64,000 bases of DNA from G965215055 sp965242685. Lineage in GTDB: Bacteria > Pseudomonadota > Gammaproteobacteria > UBA4575. A model generated the notes under the pieces. The model did no database searches. It was given only the letters and a program-made list of their open reading frames with translations, and was not told the origin of the DNA. Position numbers and translations under genes: made by a program. Shown here one piece after another: positions 1 to 9,332 of the stretch (the stretch's first letter is position 1; every line of letters begins with the position of its first letter). Location: NCBI GenBank assembly GCA_965242685.1, contig OZ251487.1, positions 1,767,069 through 1,831,068 of the forward strand, written 5' to 3'.

Positions 1-58
1 GATGGCACGTAAAATATTTAATTCTTATAGCGGTTTTCTTAAAAAATCCCGTGCCTGG

Positions 59-146
59 TCGGATATATCCGAACGCGCATACTTGAATTTACGGGCAGGA
101 TAGAATACAACGACACATTGACACAGGATAAAAGCTATAAGATAAC
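59..146 (+). promoter_or_regulatory. Palindrome and promoter-like boxes before the first gene
   Basis: A perfect 14-bp palindrome, TCGGATATATCCGA, lies at 59-72. Further on, TTGACA at 118-123 is followed after 17 bp by GATAAC at 141-146, a plausible sigma70 promoter for the small membrane protein at 168. Its ribosome binding site AAGGAGG is at 154-160, so the leader would be very short. The operator role of the palindrome is only a guess. Bases 1-58 hold no gene that I can see. Confidence 0.35.
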
Positions 147-167
147 CTGGGATAAGGAGGCGATACG

Positions 168-407
168 GTGGAAGAATTATTTATCAAATGGCGCACCATG
201 TGGGACGCCAGGGAATATACAACCCAACTGTTCTTTTTAGCCAATCTGGTGGTTGCACTTTATATCGCGTGGGTTTCCTATCGCACGTCGGGCCAGGATA
301 TCACGGCGCTGAATCGGGGCATTTTGATCACGTTCGGTATTGGCTACGCCATGCTGACCGTGTTTGCATACTTTCAGCTCGTGCCGACTTTTTCTCCATA
401 CGAATAG
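168..407 (+). CDS. Small membrane protein, unknown function
   Basis: A 79-residue protein starting with GTG at 168, supported by AAGGAGG eight bases upstream. It has a short charged N-terminus with three tryptophan/aromatic positions, then two hydrophobic stretches at about residues 20-38 and 50-71, which suggests two membrane helices. No family is recognised. It is convergent with the TRAP permease gene that ends at 477, so it is probably a separate transcription unit. Good start signals and clear membrane composition support a real gene; the function is unknown. Confidence 0.6.
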   Translation: MEELFIKWRTMWDAREYTTQLFFLANLVVALYIAWVSYRTSGQDITALNRGILITFGIGYAMLTVFAYFQLVPTFSPYE

Positions 408-476
408 AGTTAAAGGCCTGCTTTGACAGAGCGAAACAAGACGGCATCGTTACTTGCTATTTCCAAATGTTTTCGG

Positions 477-1850
477 TCAATAAATTTTGCCGGGGAGCCA
501 GGTCGCCAGAGCGGGGAAATATGCGATCAACAACAAGGCAACCCCCTGTATGGCGATAAAAGGCGCCACGCCGCGGTAGATTTGTCCGGTTTTTATTTCC
601 TTGGGGGCGACCCCGCGAAGATAAAATAAAGCGAATCCGAACGGCGGGGTCAAAAAAGAAGTTTGCAGATTGATTGCGATCATTACGCCGAGCCAGATCG
701 GGTCAATTCCCAAGCCTAATAGAATCGGGCCTACGATGGGCACCACTACGAACGTTATCTCTATAAAGTCTAGGATAAAGCCCAGCAGAAACATCAACAG
801 CATGACGATCAGCATGGTGGTCAGTGTGCCCCCGGGCATCTGCGTAAGCAGCGCGTGCACGGCCACATCGCCTTCGTAGCCGCGAAATACCAGAGAAAAG
901 ATAGAAGCGCCGATAAGTATCATGAACACCATGCAGGTGATTCGTACCGATCGCCTCACAACGTCCTTCAGGCAATTGGAGTCAAGGCGGCGATTGAACA
1001 GCGCCAGCAGAAAGGCCCCCACCGCCCCGACGGAGGCCGCCTCCGTCGGCGTCGCGACGCCTTTGACGATGGAGCCGAGCACCGCAATGATAAGAAACAC
1101 CGGCGGCACCAACGCACGCAGCACATGCTTGACCCGAGTTGCCGTGCCAACGTCCGCGCGTGAGTGTACGGCGGGCATTGCCTGTGGCTTATTCCAGGCG
1201 ATAAACGACAGGTAGGAGAGGTATAAGGCGACCAGCAACAAGCCGGGGAGGATTGCCCCGGCGAATAAATCCCCCACCGATACGGTGTCGGGTGAGAATA
1301 TGCCCTGATTGAGCTGTGCCTGTTGATAAGCGGATGACAATACGTCGCCCAATAGCACCAAGATGATGGATGGCGGGATGATTTGTCCAAGTGTGCCGGA
1401 GGCACAGATTACACCCGTAGAAATTTCTGCTTGATAACCTCTTTTAAGCATGGTCGGCAGTGATAGCAGTCCCATGGTCACCACCGTGGCGCCTACAATG
1501 CCGGTACTGGCGGCCAGCAACATGCCAACCAGCACCACTGAAATTCCCAAGCCGCCACGCAAGGCGCCGAATAGGGAGGCCATCGTGTCAAGCAGTTCAT
1601 CGGCAATTTTTGAACGCTCCAGCATGACGCCCATCAGTACGAACAAGGGTACGGCGATGAGGGTTTCGTTTGTCATGATGCCGAATAAACGACTGGGAAA
1701 TGTCTGCAACAAAGAGAGCTCGAACACGCCCGCCAACCCGCCGACTGTCGCAAATATCAGGGACACACCACCGAGCGTAAATGCCACCGGGTAGCCGAAC
1801 AACAAGGTAATGATTACTGTTGCAAAGAGTATGAGTGCAATGATCGCCAT
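477..1850 (-). CDS. dctM: TRAP transporter large permease subunit (DctM family)
   Basis: The 12-helix membrane subunit of a tripartite ATP-independent periplasmic transporter, which drives solute uptake with an ion gradient. The 457-residue product is hydrophobic throughout and carries family-typical segments such as NETLIAVPLFVLMG (about residue 50), GIVGATVVTMGLLSLPTML and GTLGQIIPPSIILVLLGD. The reading frame stays open upstream to 1895, but the start at 1850 gives the usual N-terminus (MAIIALILF) and sits 13 bp after dctQ, so I prefer it. The sequence resembles the mannitol/chloroaromatic-type branch. No DctP binding protein is encoded in this window, so the substrate cannot be inferred. 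Confidence 0.88.
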   Translation of the reverse strand: MAIIALILFATVIITLLFGYPVAFTLGGVSLIFATVGGLAGVFELSLLQTFPSRLFGIMTNETLIAVPLFVLMGVMLERSKIADELLDTMASLFGALRGGLGISVVLVGMLLAASTGIVGATVVTMGLLSLPTMLKRGYQAEISTGVICASGTLGQIIPPSIILVLLGDVLSSAYQQAQLNQGIFSPDTVSVGDLFAGAILPGLLLVALYLSYLSFIAWNKPQAMPAVHSRADVGTATRVKHVLRALVPPVFLIIAVLGSIVKGVATPTEAASVGAVGAFLLALFNRRLDSNCLKDVVRRSVRITCMVFMILIGASIFSLVFRGYEGDVAVHALLTQMPGGTLTTMLIVMLLMFLLGFILDFIEITFVVVPIVGPILLGLGIDPIWLGVMIAINLQTSFLTPPFGFALFYLRGVAPKEIKTGQIYRGVAPFIAIQGVALLLIAYFPALATWLPGKIY

Positions 1851-1863
1851 GCTCAATAATTCG

Positions 1864-2370
1864 TTACTTTCGTAACGCAAGCCAGGCGCGCCCACACATT
1901 GAGATTGCTTGTAAAAACAAAAGGATGGCCATGGCGGGAATACAGGTTTTCAAGGTGTAGACGAACGGCAGGCCGCCGGCTTCACGAGAGTGTTCCAGCA
2001 GCCTCCAGGAGTTTGCCACATAGTCAAGGCTGATCCACGCGATAAATGCCGCGAAGGGCAACAAAAGCAGTAACGTGCCGAAAAAATCTACCTTGCTTTT
2101 GCCGCGAGGCGTCATGCGTTGGTAAAAGATGTCAACGCGGACGTGTTCATTGTGTTTTAAGGTATATGCGGCGGCGATCGTGAATATAAAGGCGTGTAAG
2201 TAGGTGATTGATTCCTGAAGGAAAATACGCCCGAAGTTAAGGCCGTAACGCATGACAACAACTAGAAATGTGATCGCGGCCATCGCCGATATAAGCCAAG
2301 CCGTGTATCGACCAACCTGTTCGTTAAGTGCGTCAATGCCGTCGCACAGTTTTTCCAGTCTTTTTTTCAA
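1864..2370 (-). CDS. dctQ: TRAP transporter small permease subunit (DctQ family)
   Basis: The four-helix small membrane subunit that pairs with DctM. The 168-residue protein has hydrophobic segments at about residues 23-42, 55-75, 95-115 and 140-160, and the loop FGRIFLQESITYLHAFIFTIAAAYTLKHNEHVRVDIFY, quoted in parts, matches the family: FLQESITYLHAF, then LKHNEHVRVDIFY. It lies directly upstream of dctM and 65 bp downstream of thrB on the same strand, so the three may be co-transcribed. Confidence 0.85.
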   Translation of the reverse strand: MKKRLEKLCDGIDALNEQVGRYTAWLISAMAAITFLVVVMRYGLNFGRIFLQESITYLHAFIFTIAAAYTLKHNEHVRVDIFYQRMTPRGKSKVDFFGTLLLLLPFAAFIAWISLDYVANSWRLLEHSREAGGLPFVYTLKTCIPAMAILLFLQAISMCGRAWLALRK

Positions 2371-2435
2371 TGGTATCTATGCCAAGTGAGTAAAAGATGG
2401 CCTTTCAGTGTACGTTTGTTGTTTGTATGGTGTGT

Positions 2436-3383
2436 TCAAGGCGGTTGACCTAGGCTTGGTGCGTGGTGAATGCGCGCCTGTAAAATTTTTTTGAACGAGA
2501 GGGGATCTTTGATGTGAGTAATTTCCCCATCTTTGGGGAAGATCTGGTCTTGCAGGCGCGACAACCAAAATCTGAGCGCGGCGGTGCGTAGCATGTATTG
2601 CCAGGCTTGGTGCTCGTGTTGATGAAACTCCCGCTCTGCACGGTAGGCATTAATCAGGGCGCCGTATAAGTCCATGTCGAACTCACCGTTTTCAAGGCCG
2701 CACCAATCGTTTACCGTCACGGCAAGGTCGTACAGCAAGTAGTCGTTACAGGCGTAGTAGAAGTCAATGATTCCAGTCAACGCGTGACCTACGAACATTA
2801 CGTTGTCACGAAACAAGTCGGCATGAATGACGCCGTGAGGTAAATCCAATGGTAGCTGTTGCTGACGATAGTGGATTTCTTTTTTAAGCAATTGTTGGTC
2901 TTCGCGTGAAAGCCGATGCAGCAGGCGGTCGGCGGTACGTTGCGACCAAGCCGTCCCGCGTGGGTTTTCCAGTACGCCGTTGAATGATGCGCCTACAATG
3001 TGTATCTGGGCCAGGGCGTGTCCTACGGCGGCACAGTGCATACTCGTCGGCGCCAGTACGTTTTTTCCCTCCAGGCGCCTTACGATTGCGGCCGGCTTTT
3101 TCTTCAACGCGCGTACGTAATTGCCTTTTAGGTCGGCAATCGGATGGGCGATTGGCATGCCGTGATCCGAGAGGTGTGCCATCAAGGTCAAATAGTAAGG
3201 CAGCACATCAAAATCAATTTCTTCGAAAATGGTCAGTACGAATTCCCCGTTTTCGGTGGATACGAAATAGTTGGTGTTTTCAACGCCGGCATTGATGCCT
3301 TGGAAGTCAATCAATGCCCCCAGAGAGTAATGGTTGAGAAAAACCTCAAGTTCTTGTCGCTTGATGTTTGTATAGACGGACAT
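2436..3383 (-). CDS. thrB: Homoserine kinase, aminoglycoside-phosphotransferase fold
   Basis: Phosphorylates L-homoserine with ATP in threonine synthesis (cytoplasm). The 315-residue protein begins MSVYT, as proteobacterial ThrB of the APH-fold type does. The conserved segment GVENTNYF is at about residues 33-40. The catalytic loop HADLFRDN is at 187-194 and the metal-binding IIDFYY at 205-210. It is divergent from polA, a neighbour pair common in Proteobacteria. It is not related to the GHMP-type ThrB of enteric bacteria. Confidence 0.93.
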   Translation of the reverse strand: MSVYTNIKRQELEVFLNHYSLGALIDFQGINAGVENTNYFVSTENGEFVLTIFEEIDFDVLPYYLTLMAHLSDHGMPIAHPIADLKGNYVRALKKKPAAIVRRLEGKNVLAPTSMHCAAVGHALAQIHIVGASFNGVLENPRGTAWSQRTADRLLHRLSREDQQLLKKEIHYRQQQLPLDLPHGVIHADLFRDNVMFVGHALTGIIDFYYACNDYLLYDLAVTVNDWCGLENGEFDMDLYGALINAYRAEREFHQHEHQAWQYMLRTAALRFWLSRLQDQIFPKDGEITHIKDPLSFKKILQARIHHAPSLGQPP

Positions 3384-3568
3384 AGAACGTGTTGATTGAC
3401 GCTATGATATAGAGGCTAAAGTCCAGATCGGGGTTATGCAACAACACCTATAAGTATAAAATACTAAAATTGAAGTATGGAATATATTTGCCCGCCTTTC
3501 ACGCCAAGAACAAGCACAGTAGTGATGCGCTGACTGCTGATCATTGGCAATCTATTTCGGATTGAATT

Positions 3569-6292
3569 ATGGCAATGCCTGTAAAAGATACATCTACTTT
3601 GATCTTGGTTGATGGTTCTTCTTATTTGTACAGAGCTTTTCATGTGCCTGACTTGAAAGAACTTGTAACTTCGTCCGGTCGGCCGACGGGAGCTATCTAT
3701 GGGGTGGTAAAGATGTTGCAACGGTTGCTTAATGAAGCCCGGACAAGCCACCTTGCTGTGGTGTTCGATGCCAAGGGTAAGACGTTCAGGCATAGTTTGT
3801 ATGAAGAATACAAGGCCAATCGCCCGCCCATGCCAGAGGCGTTGCGGCTACAGATTACGCCTTTGCACGATATTATTCGCGCATTAGGCTTGCCGCTAAT
3901 TTCAGTTTCAGGCATTGAGGCGGATGACGTCATCGGCACGCTGGCGGTAGAGGCGGTGGCAAAAGGCTACCGAGTTTTAATATCTACCGGCGACAAGGAT
4001 TTGGCGCAGTTGGTCAATGACCGCGTTACCCTGGTCAATACCATGACCAATACCACCATGGATACGGATGGAGTTATCAAGAAGTTTGGCATAGCACCGC
4101 GTCAGGTCGCTGATTATCTAGCCTTGACGGGAGACAAGTCCGACAACATTCCCGGCGTGCCCGGCGTAGGCACAAAGACTGCCGCGAGGTGGTTGAATCA
4201 ATACGATTCGCTAGAGCGGCTGATCAGCGGTGCCGCTGAGATTACCGGCAAAACGGGTGAAAAACTACGGGCGCGCATCGAGCAGTTGCCACTTACCCGA
4301 GAGCTTACGACCGTGCGGTGTGACATCAATGTGGGTGTGGCGGTGGATGACCTGAAAATTCAGCCAACGGATTCATCTCGATTGAGGCAGCTCTATACGG
4401 AACTGGAATTCAAATCCTGGTTGAAGGCGCCGATGTTTGCAAGTAAAGATGAGAAAGATCAAAAGGCCTTAAAAATTGAAAAAAGACGCGACTACGAGCT
4501 CATTCTTACCGAACGAGATCTGAATCGCTGGCTGCGGCAACTGCAACAAGCGAAGCTGATTGCCCTGGATACTGAAACGGACAGTCTGGACTATATGAGT
4601 GCGAACGTCGTCGGGCTATCGTTTGCCGTGGTGCCGGGCGAGGCTGCATATTTGCCGTTAGCGCATCATTACCCTGATGCCCCGAAGCAACTGGACCGCG
4701 AAGAGACACTTGCCAAACTTGAGCCACTGCTCAATGCGGAACCGGCAAAAGTCGTTGGTCATAATCTGAAATACGACCGTAGTGTGTTGTTGAATCACGG
4801 CTTTCACTTGGAAGGTATACGGCATGACACGATGTTGCAATCCTATGTATGCAACTCGGTTGCAAGCCGACACGACCTCGACACCCTGAGCAAGAAATAC
4901 CTGGATCACACCAACGTTCACTTTGAGGATGTCGCCGGCAAAGGCAGCAAGCAGGTTACTTTTGATCAGGTAGAATTGGAGAAGGCGACAAACTATGCTG
5001 CTGAAGATGCGGATATGACACTGCGCTTGCATCGCGCCCTCTGGTCTGAATTAAGTCAGGATGACAAACAAAAGAAGTTATACCTAAACATCGAGCTGCC
5101 GATGTTGAAAGTGCTTTCAAATATTGAGCGTAACGGCGTGTTGGTGGATACCGGAAAATTGGCGAAACAAAGTGCATTGCTTGGCGCGAGAGTGAACGAG
5201 ATAGAAAAACAAGTGTTTGTAATTGCGGGTGAAAGCTTTAATCTAGGTTCTCCGAAACAGATACAGAAAATTCTATTTGCAAAGCTGGGCTTGCCCGTCA
5301 TACGCAAGACGCCAACGGGACAACCTTCTACTGCTGAAGACGTGCTGCAGGAATTGGCCGAGAAGTACCCGTTGCCGAGGTTATTGCTTGAGCACCGTAT
5401 GTTGAGCAAGCTTAAGTCGACGTATACCGACAAGTTGCCTACGTTGGTCAATTCCGGGACCAACCGTATCCACACTTCTTATCACCAAGCCGTCGCCTCT
5501 ACCGGACGCTTGTCTTCTTCGCATCCGAATCTACAAAATATTCCGGTTCGTACCAATGAGGGAAGAAGTATACGCAAGGCCTTTGTTGCTCCGCCGGGAT
5601 ACCGGATTTTGGCAGCGGACTATTCTCAGATTGAGTTGCGCATCATGGCACATCTGTCAAAAGATCGGAAATTGCAAGATGCCTTTGCTCGAGGTGAGGA
5701 TATACATCGGGCTACCGCGGCGGAAGTATTCGATATCGAACCGGATAAAATTGAGCCTTTGCAAAGGCGCGCTGCAAAGGCGATCAACTTTGGTTTGATG
5801 TATGGCATGTCCGCATTTGGTTTGGCTCGTCAACTTAGTATTGCGAGAACCGAGGCGCAACGATATGTAGACTTATATTTTGATCGCTACCCGGGCGTAA
5901 GAAGGTATATGGATGACATACGCGAACGGGCACGTGTACAAGGCTATGTCGAAACGTTGTTTGGTAGACGACTTTATCTGGCGGATATCAATAGTAAAAA
6001 TCTACGCCGGCGACAGTATGCCGAGCGTACCGCGATCAATGCCCCCATGCAGGGGACGGCTGCGGATATTATCAAATGTGCCATGATCGCCATAGACGGC
6101 TGGATTCAACGTGAACGACCCGATTGCAGGATGATTATGCAAGTTCACGACGAACTGGTGTTTGAAGTAAGCGGCGACTGTGCTGACATGGTAAAGCGAG
6201 AGGTTGTTAAGCGCATGAAAACGGCCGTAAAACTGTCTGTATCGCTGGTAGTAGATGCTGCACTTGGAACCAACTGGGATGAAGCACATTGA
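3569..6292 (+). CDS. polA: DNA polymerase I
   Basis: Repair and Okazaki-fragment processing polymerase. The 907-residue protein has all three classical domains: an N-terminal 5'-3' nuclease (about 1-290, with DVIGTLAVEA and STGDKDLAQLV), a 3'-5' exonuclease with intact LDTETDSLD (about 330), and the C-terminal polymerase with motif A AADYSQIELRIMAHLS and motif C MQVHDELVFEV. Both proofreading acidic residues are present, so the exonuclease is likely to be active. The gene is monocistronic and convergent with engB. The 110-bp gap to engB shows no strong terminator. Confidence 0.97.
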   Translation: MAMPVKDTSTLILVDGSSYLYRAFHVPDLKELVTSSGRPTGAIYGVVKMLQRLLNEARTSHLAVVFDAKGKTFRHSLYEEYKANRPPMPEALRLQITPLHDIIRALGLPLISVSGIEADDVIGTLAVEAVAKGYRVLISTGDKDLAQLVNDRVTLVNTMTNTTMDTDGVIKKFGIAPRQVADYLALTGDKSDNIPGVPGVGTKTAARWLNQYDSLERLISGAAEITGKTGEKLRARIEQLPLTRELTTVRCDINVGVAVDDLKIQPTDSSRLRQLYTELEFKSWLKAPMFASKDEKDQKALKIEKRRDYELILTERDLNRWLRQLQQAKLIALDTETDSLDYMSANVVGLSFAVVPGEAAYLPLAHHYPDAPKQLDREETLAKLEPLLNAEPAKVVGHNLKYDRSVLLNHGFHLEGIRHDTMLQSYVCNSVASRHDLDTLSKKYLDHTNVHFEDVAGKGSKQVTFDQVELEKATNYAAEDADMTLRLHRALWSELSQDDKQKKLYLNIELPMLKVLSNIERNGVLVDTGKLAKQSALLGARVNEIEKQVFVIAGESFNLGSPKQIQKILFAKLGLPVIRKTPTGQPSTAEDVLQELAEKYPLPRLLLEHRMLSKLKSTYTDKLPTLVNSGTNRIHTSYHQAVASTGRLSSSHPNLQNIPVRTNEGRSIRKAFVAPPGYRILAADYSQIELRIMAHLSKDRKLQDAFARGEDIHRATAAEVFDIEPDKIEPLQRRAAKAINFGLMYGMSAFGLARQLSIARTEAQRYVDLYFDRYPGVRRYMDDIRERARVQGYVETLFGRRLYLADINSKNLRRRQYAERTAINAPMQGTAADIIKCAMIAIDGWIQRERPDCRMIMQVHDELVFEVSGDCADMVKREVVKRMKTAVKLSVSLVVDAALGTNWDEAH

Positions 6293-6402
6293 CGTCGTAA
6301 GCAGATACCGTAAGTCCTCTCCCGGTAACGAACTTTCACCTCTATCCATACTTCTAAACGGTAGCACTTACCTCCTTTAGCACGCATTTTTATATTTACC
6401 GG

Positions 6403-7011
6403 CTATTCCTGTAAAGCGTCGGTTAGCCACGTGGAAATTTTTTGCCGTGCTTGTGCCAGGTTGGTCCTTTTGGTCGCCGAGAATATCTGGATACCCGGAG
6501 TAAGCCCTTGTTGCTCCAGGCGAGAGATTACCTTGGTCAGGGTTTTAATTTTGTCGTTTCTTTTTATTTTATCGGCTTTGGTCAGCAGTATATAAAGGGG
6601 TAGTTGATAATGCTTACCCCAGTGGATCATGGTCCAGTCTATTTCCATCAACGGGTGACGAATGTCCATTAGCAGGACTAAACCGCATAATGAACTGCGT
6701 TGAAGCAAATAGGATTCCGTCAGACGTTGCCACTGCTGTTGCACGTTTGTGGGAGCTTTTGCATAGCCGTAACCGGGTAAATCAACGAGGCGCGTGTCGC
6801 CGTCCACCATGAAAAAGTTAATTGATTGGGTACGTCCGGGTGTTTTGCTGGTCCGTGCAAGGCTTTTCTGTTGGCACAGCACGTTGATCATGCTTGATTT
6901 GCCTGAATTTGAGCGACCACAAAAGGCTACCTCGGCACCGCTATCCGCAGGAAAAGTATCTATGGACACGGCACTTTTCAGGAATCGTGCTTGTGTAAAG
7001 GGTACACTCAT
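6403..7011 (-). CDS. engB: Ribosome-biogenesis GTP-binding protein YsxC/EngB
   Basis: Small GTPase needed for assembly of the large ribosomal subunit. The 202-residue protein has the P-loop GRSNSGKSS (about residues 32-40), G3 DLPGYGYA and the G4 TKADK motif, in the expected order and at the usual family length. It is convergent with polA, and the intergenic side at 7012-7246 separates it from the cytochrome c4 gene on the other strand. Confidence 0.95.
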   Translation of the reverse strand: MSVPFTQARFLKSAVSIDTFPADSGAEVAFCGRSNSGKSSMINVLCQQKSLARTSKTPGRTQSINFFMVDGDTRLVDLPGYGYAKAPTNVQQQWQRLTESYLLQRSSLCGLVLLMDIRHPLMEIDWTMIHWGKHYQLPLYILLTKADKIKRNDKIKTLTKVISRLEQQGLTPGIQIFSATKRTNLAQARQKISTWLTDALQE

Positions 7012-7204
7012 GGGATAAACAGCGAGGCTACTGGCGCTTTGTCAGATGTCTACTGCGATCGTGAAATGATACTCAGTGCCAGGGTATGCATACCGCTTGG
7101 TTGAAGACGTCCATAAGTCGGTTGATCGCTTTGTGCTTTGCGGTGCCCCGTGCTTTGTGGTATACAAACAATCCTTTTAGCTTCTCTATCACCGTGTTGA
7201 AGTT

Positions 7205-7219
7205 AACCTTTCAAAGGTT
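7205..7219. promoter_or_regulatory. 15-bp perfect palindrome upstream of cytochrome c4
   Basis: AACCTTT-C-AAAGGTT forms a perfect inverted repeat centred on 7212, ending 28 bp before the cytochrome c4 start at 7247. The position fits an operator or the core of a promoter. No matching copy was noticed elsewhere, and the regulator is unknown. Confidence 0.3.
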
Positions 7220-7246
7220 TGCGTGCAACTGTATTGACATGTAAGA

Positions 7247-7909
7247 ATGGGTTTGATGAAAAGATTACTTTGCTTGTTGTTGGCTGGGGGGGTGTTTATT
7301 ACACATGCTTATGCAGGTGGTTCCCCGGAGGCCGGAAAACAAAAGGCCGCTTCGTGTGTGGCGTGTCATGGTGCAGATGGAAACAGCGTTAATCCTGCAT
7401 GGCCCAAGCTGGCGGGACAAGGGGAAAAATACCTCATTGATCAACTTCAGCTATTTAAGAAAAAAATTCGAGTGAATACGCTAATGAACCCACAGGCGGA
7501 AAATTTGTCTCACCAAGACATCCTTGATTTGGCCGCCTATTATGCACGGCAATCCCCTTCCCTAGGGCATGCCGATGGCGACAAGAAGTTTCAGGGAGAG
7601 AAGCTGTACCTCATTGGTGAGAGAATTTATCATGGTGGAAATGCTGTCAGCGGCGTGCCTGCCTGCATGTCTTGCCACGGGCCTGATGGCGTAGGGAATG
7701 AAGCGGCAAAGTTTCCGCGGCTTGCCGGCCAGCATGCGATATATACTGCGGCACAATTGCGTGCGTATCGCAGTGGGGCAAGATATCAGATAGATGACAA
7801 TCTTAACATGATGAAGGATATTGTTGACTATATGACGGAAGTAGAGATTGATGCCGTGGCCGAATACATCGCTGGACTGTATAGCTTGGTTCATTTCGAT
7901 AAACCCTGA
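7247..7909 (+). CDS. Cytochrome c4-type dihaem protein
   Basis: Periplasmic electron carrier feeding terminal oxidases. The 220-residue protein has a signal peptide (about residues 1-23, ending THAYAG) and two class I cytochrome domains with CVACH (about 37-41) and CMSCH (about 140-144). Each is followed by a distal methionine region (LMNP, NMMKD). An in-frame ATG at 7256 (MKRLLCLL) is an alternative start. The order engB-cytochrome c4-dsbA is common in Gammaproteobacteria. It is a likely donor to the cytochrome oxidase encoded at 48-53 kb (inference). Confidence 0.9.
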   Translation: MGLMKRLLCLLLAGGVFITHAYAGGSPEAGKQKAASCVACHGADGNSVNPAWPKLAGQGEKYLIDQLQLFKKKIRVNTLMNPQAENLSHQDILDLAAYYARQSPSLGHADGDKKFQGEKLYLIGERIYHGGNAVSGVPACMSCHGPDGVGNEAAKFPRLAGQHAIYTAAQLRAYRSGARYQIDDNLNMMKDIVDYMTEVEIDAVAEYIAGLYSLVHFDKP

Positions 7910-7957
7910 TCCTGTTACTCCCGGAAACTTTTAATTTCTTTTTTAATCCAACTTGTA

Positions 7958-8683
7958 ATGATTACACTACACGGCTTGAATGTGTCTGCTATTGGTTTCC
8001 TGCGCACGCGCACCGCGTTAATCTTTGCTTTAACGTTGTGCCTGCTATCTGTAACAAGTAGTGCTGAGGGAGCGGCTGAAGATAATAGTTTCCCGAAATT
8101 TCAGGAAGGCGTGCACTACTATGAAATTTTCCCTACTGTGGACACTAACGTTGAGCCGGGCAACGTGGAAGTTGTGGAAATTTTTTGGTACGGCTGTCCT
8201 CATTGTTACGAGTTTGAGGAGCACTTGAAAAGCTGGCAGCAAAACAAGCCGTTCAATGTGACCTTTATACGTATGCCCGCGGCATTGAACCGTAATTGGT
8301 TGTCACACGCTCGCGCTTATTATGCTTTGGAGAAAGTAGGTGTACTTGACAGGATTCATTCGCTATTTTTTGATGCTATTCACGTACAAGGCAGGCGCTT
8401 GCGGGATATAGAGTCTATGATGCGCTTTTTAAGTCAACAAGGCGTTGATGCCGATGAATTTAAGAGAGCCTACTATTCACCTTATGTAGAAAAAAAAGTA
8501 AAGAACTCGGATCATTTGGTGCGCCAATATGGATCGAGCTCTGTGCCTACCGTGGTCGTGCAGGGTAAATATCGGGCCACGGCCGGCAGTGCGGGAGGTC
8601 ATGAGCGACTGATTGAATTGTTGAATTGGTTGGTACAACGGGAGGCAAGTCTTATTGCTACGGTGCGGGCAGACGCAGACTAG
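7958..8683 (+). CDS. dsbA: Thiol:disulfide interchange protein DsbA
   Basis: Periplasmic oxidase that inserts disulfide bonds. The 241-residue precursor has a hydrophobic signal region (about 12-35), the active site CPHC in WYGCPHCYEFEEH (about residues 74-77) and the cis-proline loop SVPTVVV (about 192-198). It lies 48 bp downstream of the cytochrome c4 gene on the same strand, probably in one operon. The periplasmic products of this region, including c-type cytochromes and CoxB, fit this partner. Confidence 0.93.
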   Translation: MITLHGLNVSAIGFLRTRTALIFALTLCLLSVTSSAEGAAEDNSFPKFQEGVHYYEIFPTVDTNVEPGNVEVVEIFWYGCPHCYEFEEHLKSWQQNKPFNVTFIRMPAALNRNWLSHARAYYALEKVGVLDRIHSLFFDAIHVQGRRLRDIESMMRFLSQQGVDADEFKRAYYSPYVEKKVKNSDHLVRQYGSSSVPTVVVQGKYRATAGSAGGHERLIELLNWLVQREASLIATVRADAD

Positions 8684-8807
8684 CGATTTTTAGTGGTGGT
8701 AGCGGCTTTTATGGTTCCATGAAAGGTATTTGGTTTGGCAGTAATCATTCATTATAATTGCCGCGCATTTTTAGTTTAGGCGCAGTCCAAGGTAAGAGGA
8801 GTTTTGT

Positions 8808-9302
8808 GTGAAGAATAATCAGTTTTTAACGACATTAAAAATTATATTTGGCGTATTGACCGGGTCTACAATCGCGATTTTAGCCCTTGCCAACGTGCTT
8901 ATTTCCGATGCCGATCTGTCTCACGACACTGCTGTTCAGGAGGGTATCGAAAATCGTATCAAACCGGTTGGTAGTGTGAGCATAGTGAATGATACGGAAA
9001 TGAATACCACCGTTGAAGCACCTTCCGAAGAGACTGCAAAGCCGATGCAAGTGGCGGATTCCAGCCCGTCTGTCGAGAAGCTCTATGCGGCCTGTAGTGC
9101 GTGCCATGCCACTGGCCTGTTGAGTGCCCCGAGACTTGGTAATAAAACGGACTGGCAGCCACGTATTGAAAAAGGCATTGAACACCTCTACACAAATGCT
9201 ATCAATGGCATCGGCACGATGCCGCCAAAAGGTGGTCGAACGGATCTTTCAGATGGTGACATCAAAAAGATAGTAGACTATATGGTGGAATCGGTTCAAT
9301 AA
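8808..9302 (+). CDS. Membrane-anchored cytochrome c5-type monohaem protein
   Basis: The 164-residue protein starts with GTG at 8808 after the site AAGAGGAG. Residues 11-32 form an uncleaved-looking membrane anchor. A linker of about 60 residues follows, then a single class I haem domain with CSACH at about residues 95-99 and the distal methionine in GIGTMPPKGG. This matches the cytochrome c5 family. The intergenic stretch 8684-8807 has AT-rich promoter-like sequence but no clear operator. It is a probable donor to a terminal oxidase. Confidence 0.87.
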   Translation: MKNNQFLTTLKIIFGVLTGSTIAILALANVLISDADLSHDTAVQEGIENRIKPVGSVSIVNDTEMNTTVEAPSEETAKPMQVADSSPSVEKLYAACSACHATGLLSAPRLGNKTDWQPRIEKGIEHLYTNAINGIGTMPPKGGRTDLSDGDIKKIVDYMVESVQ

Positions 9303-9332
9303 GACCTTCTAAAAACACCCGCTTTATCGTGA

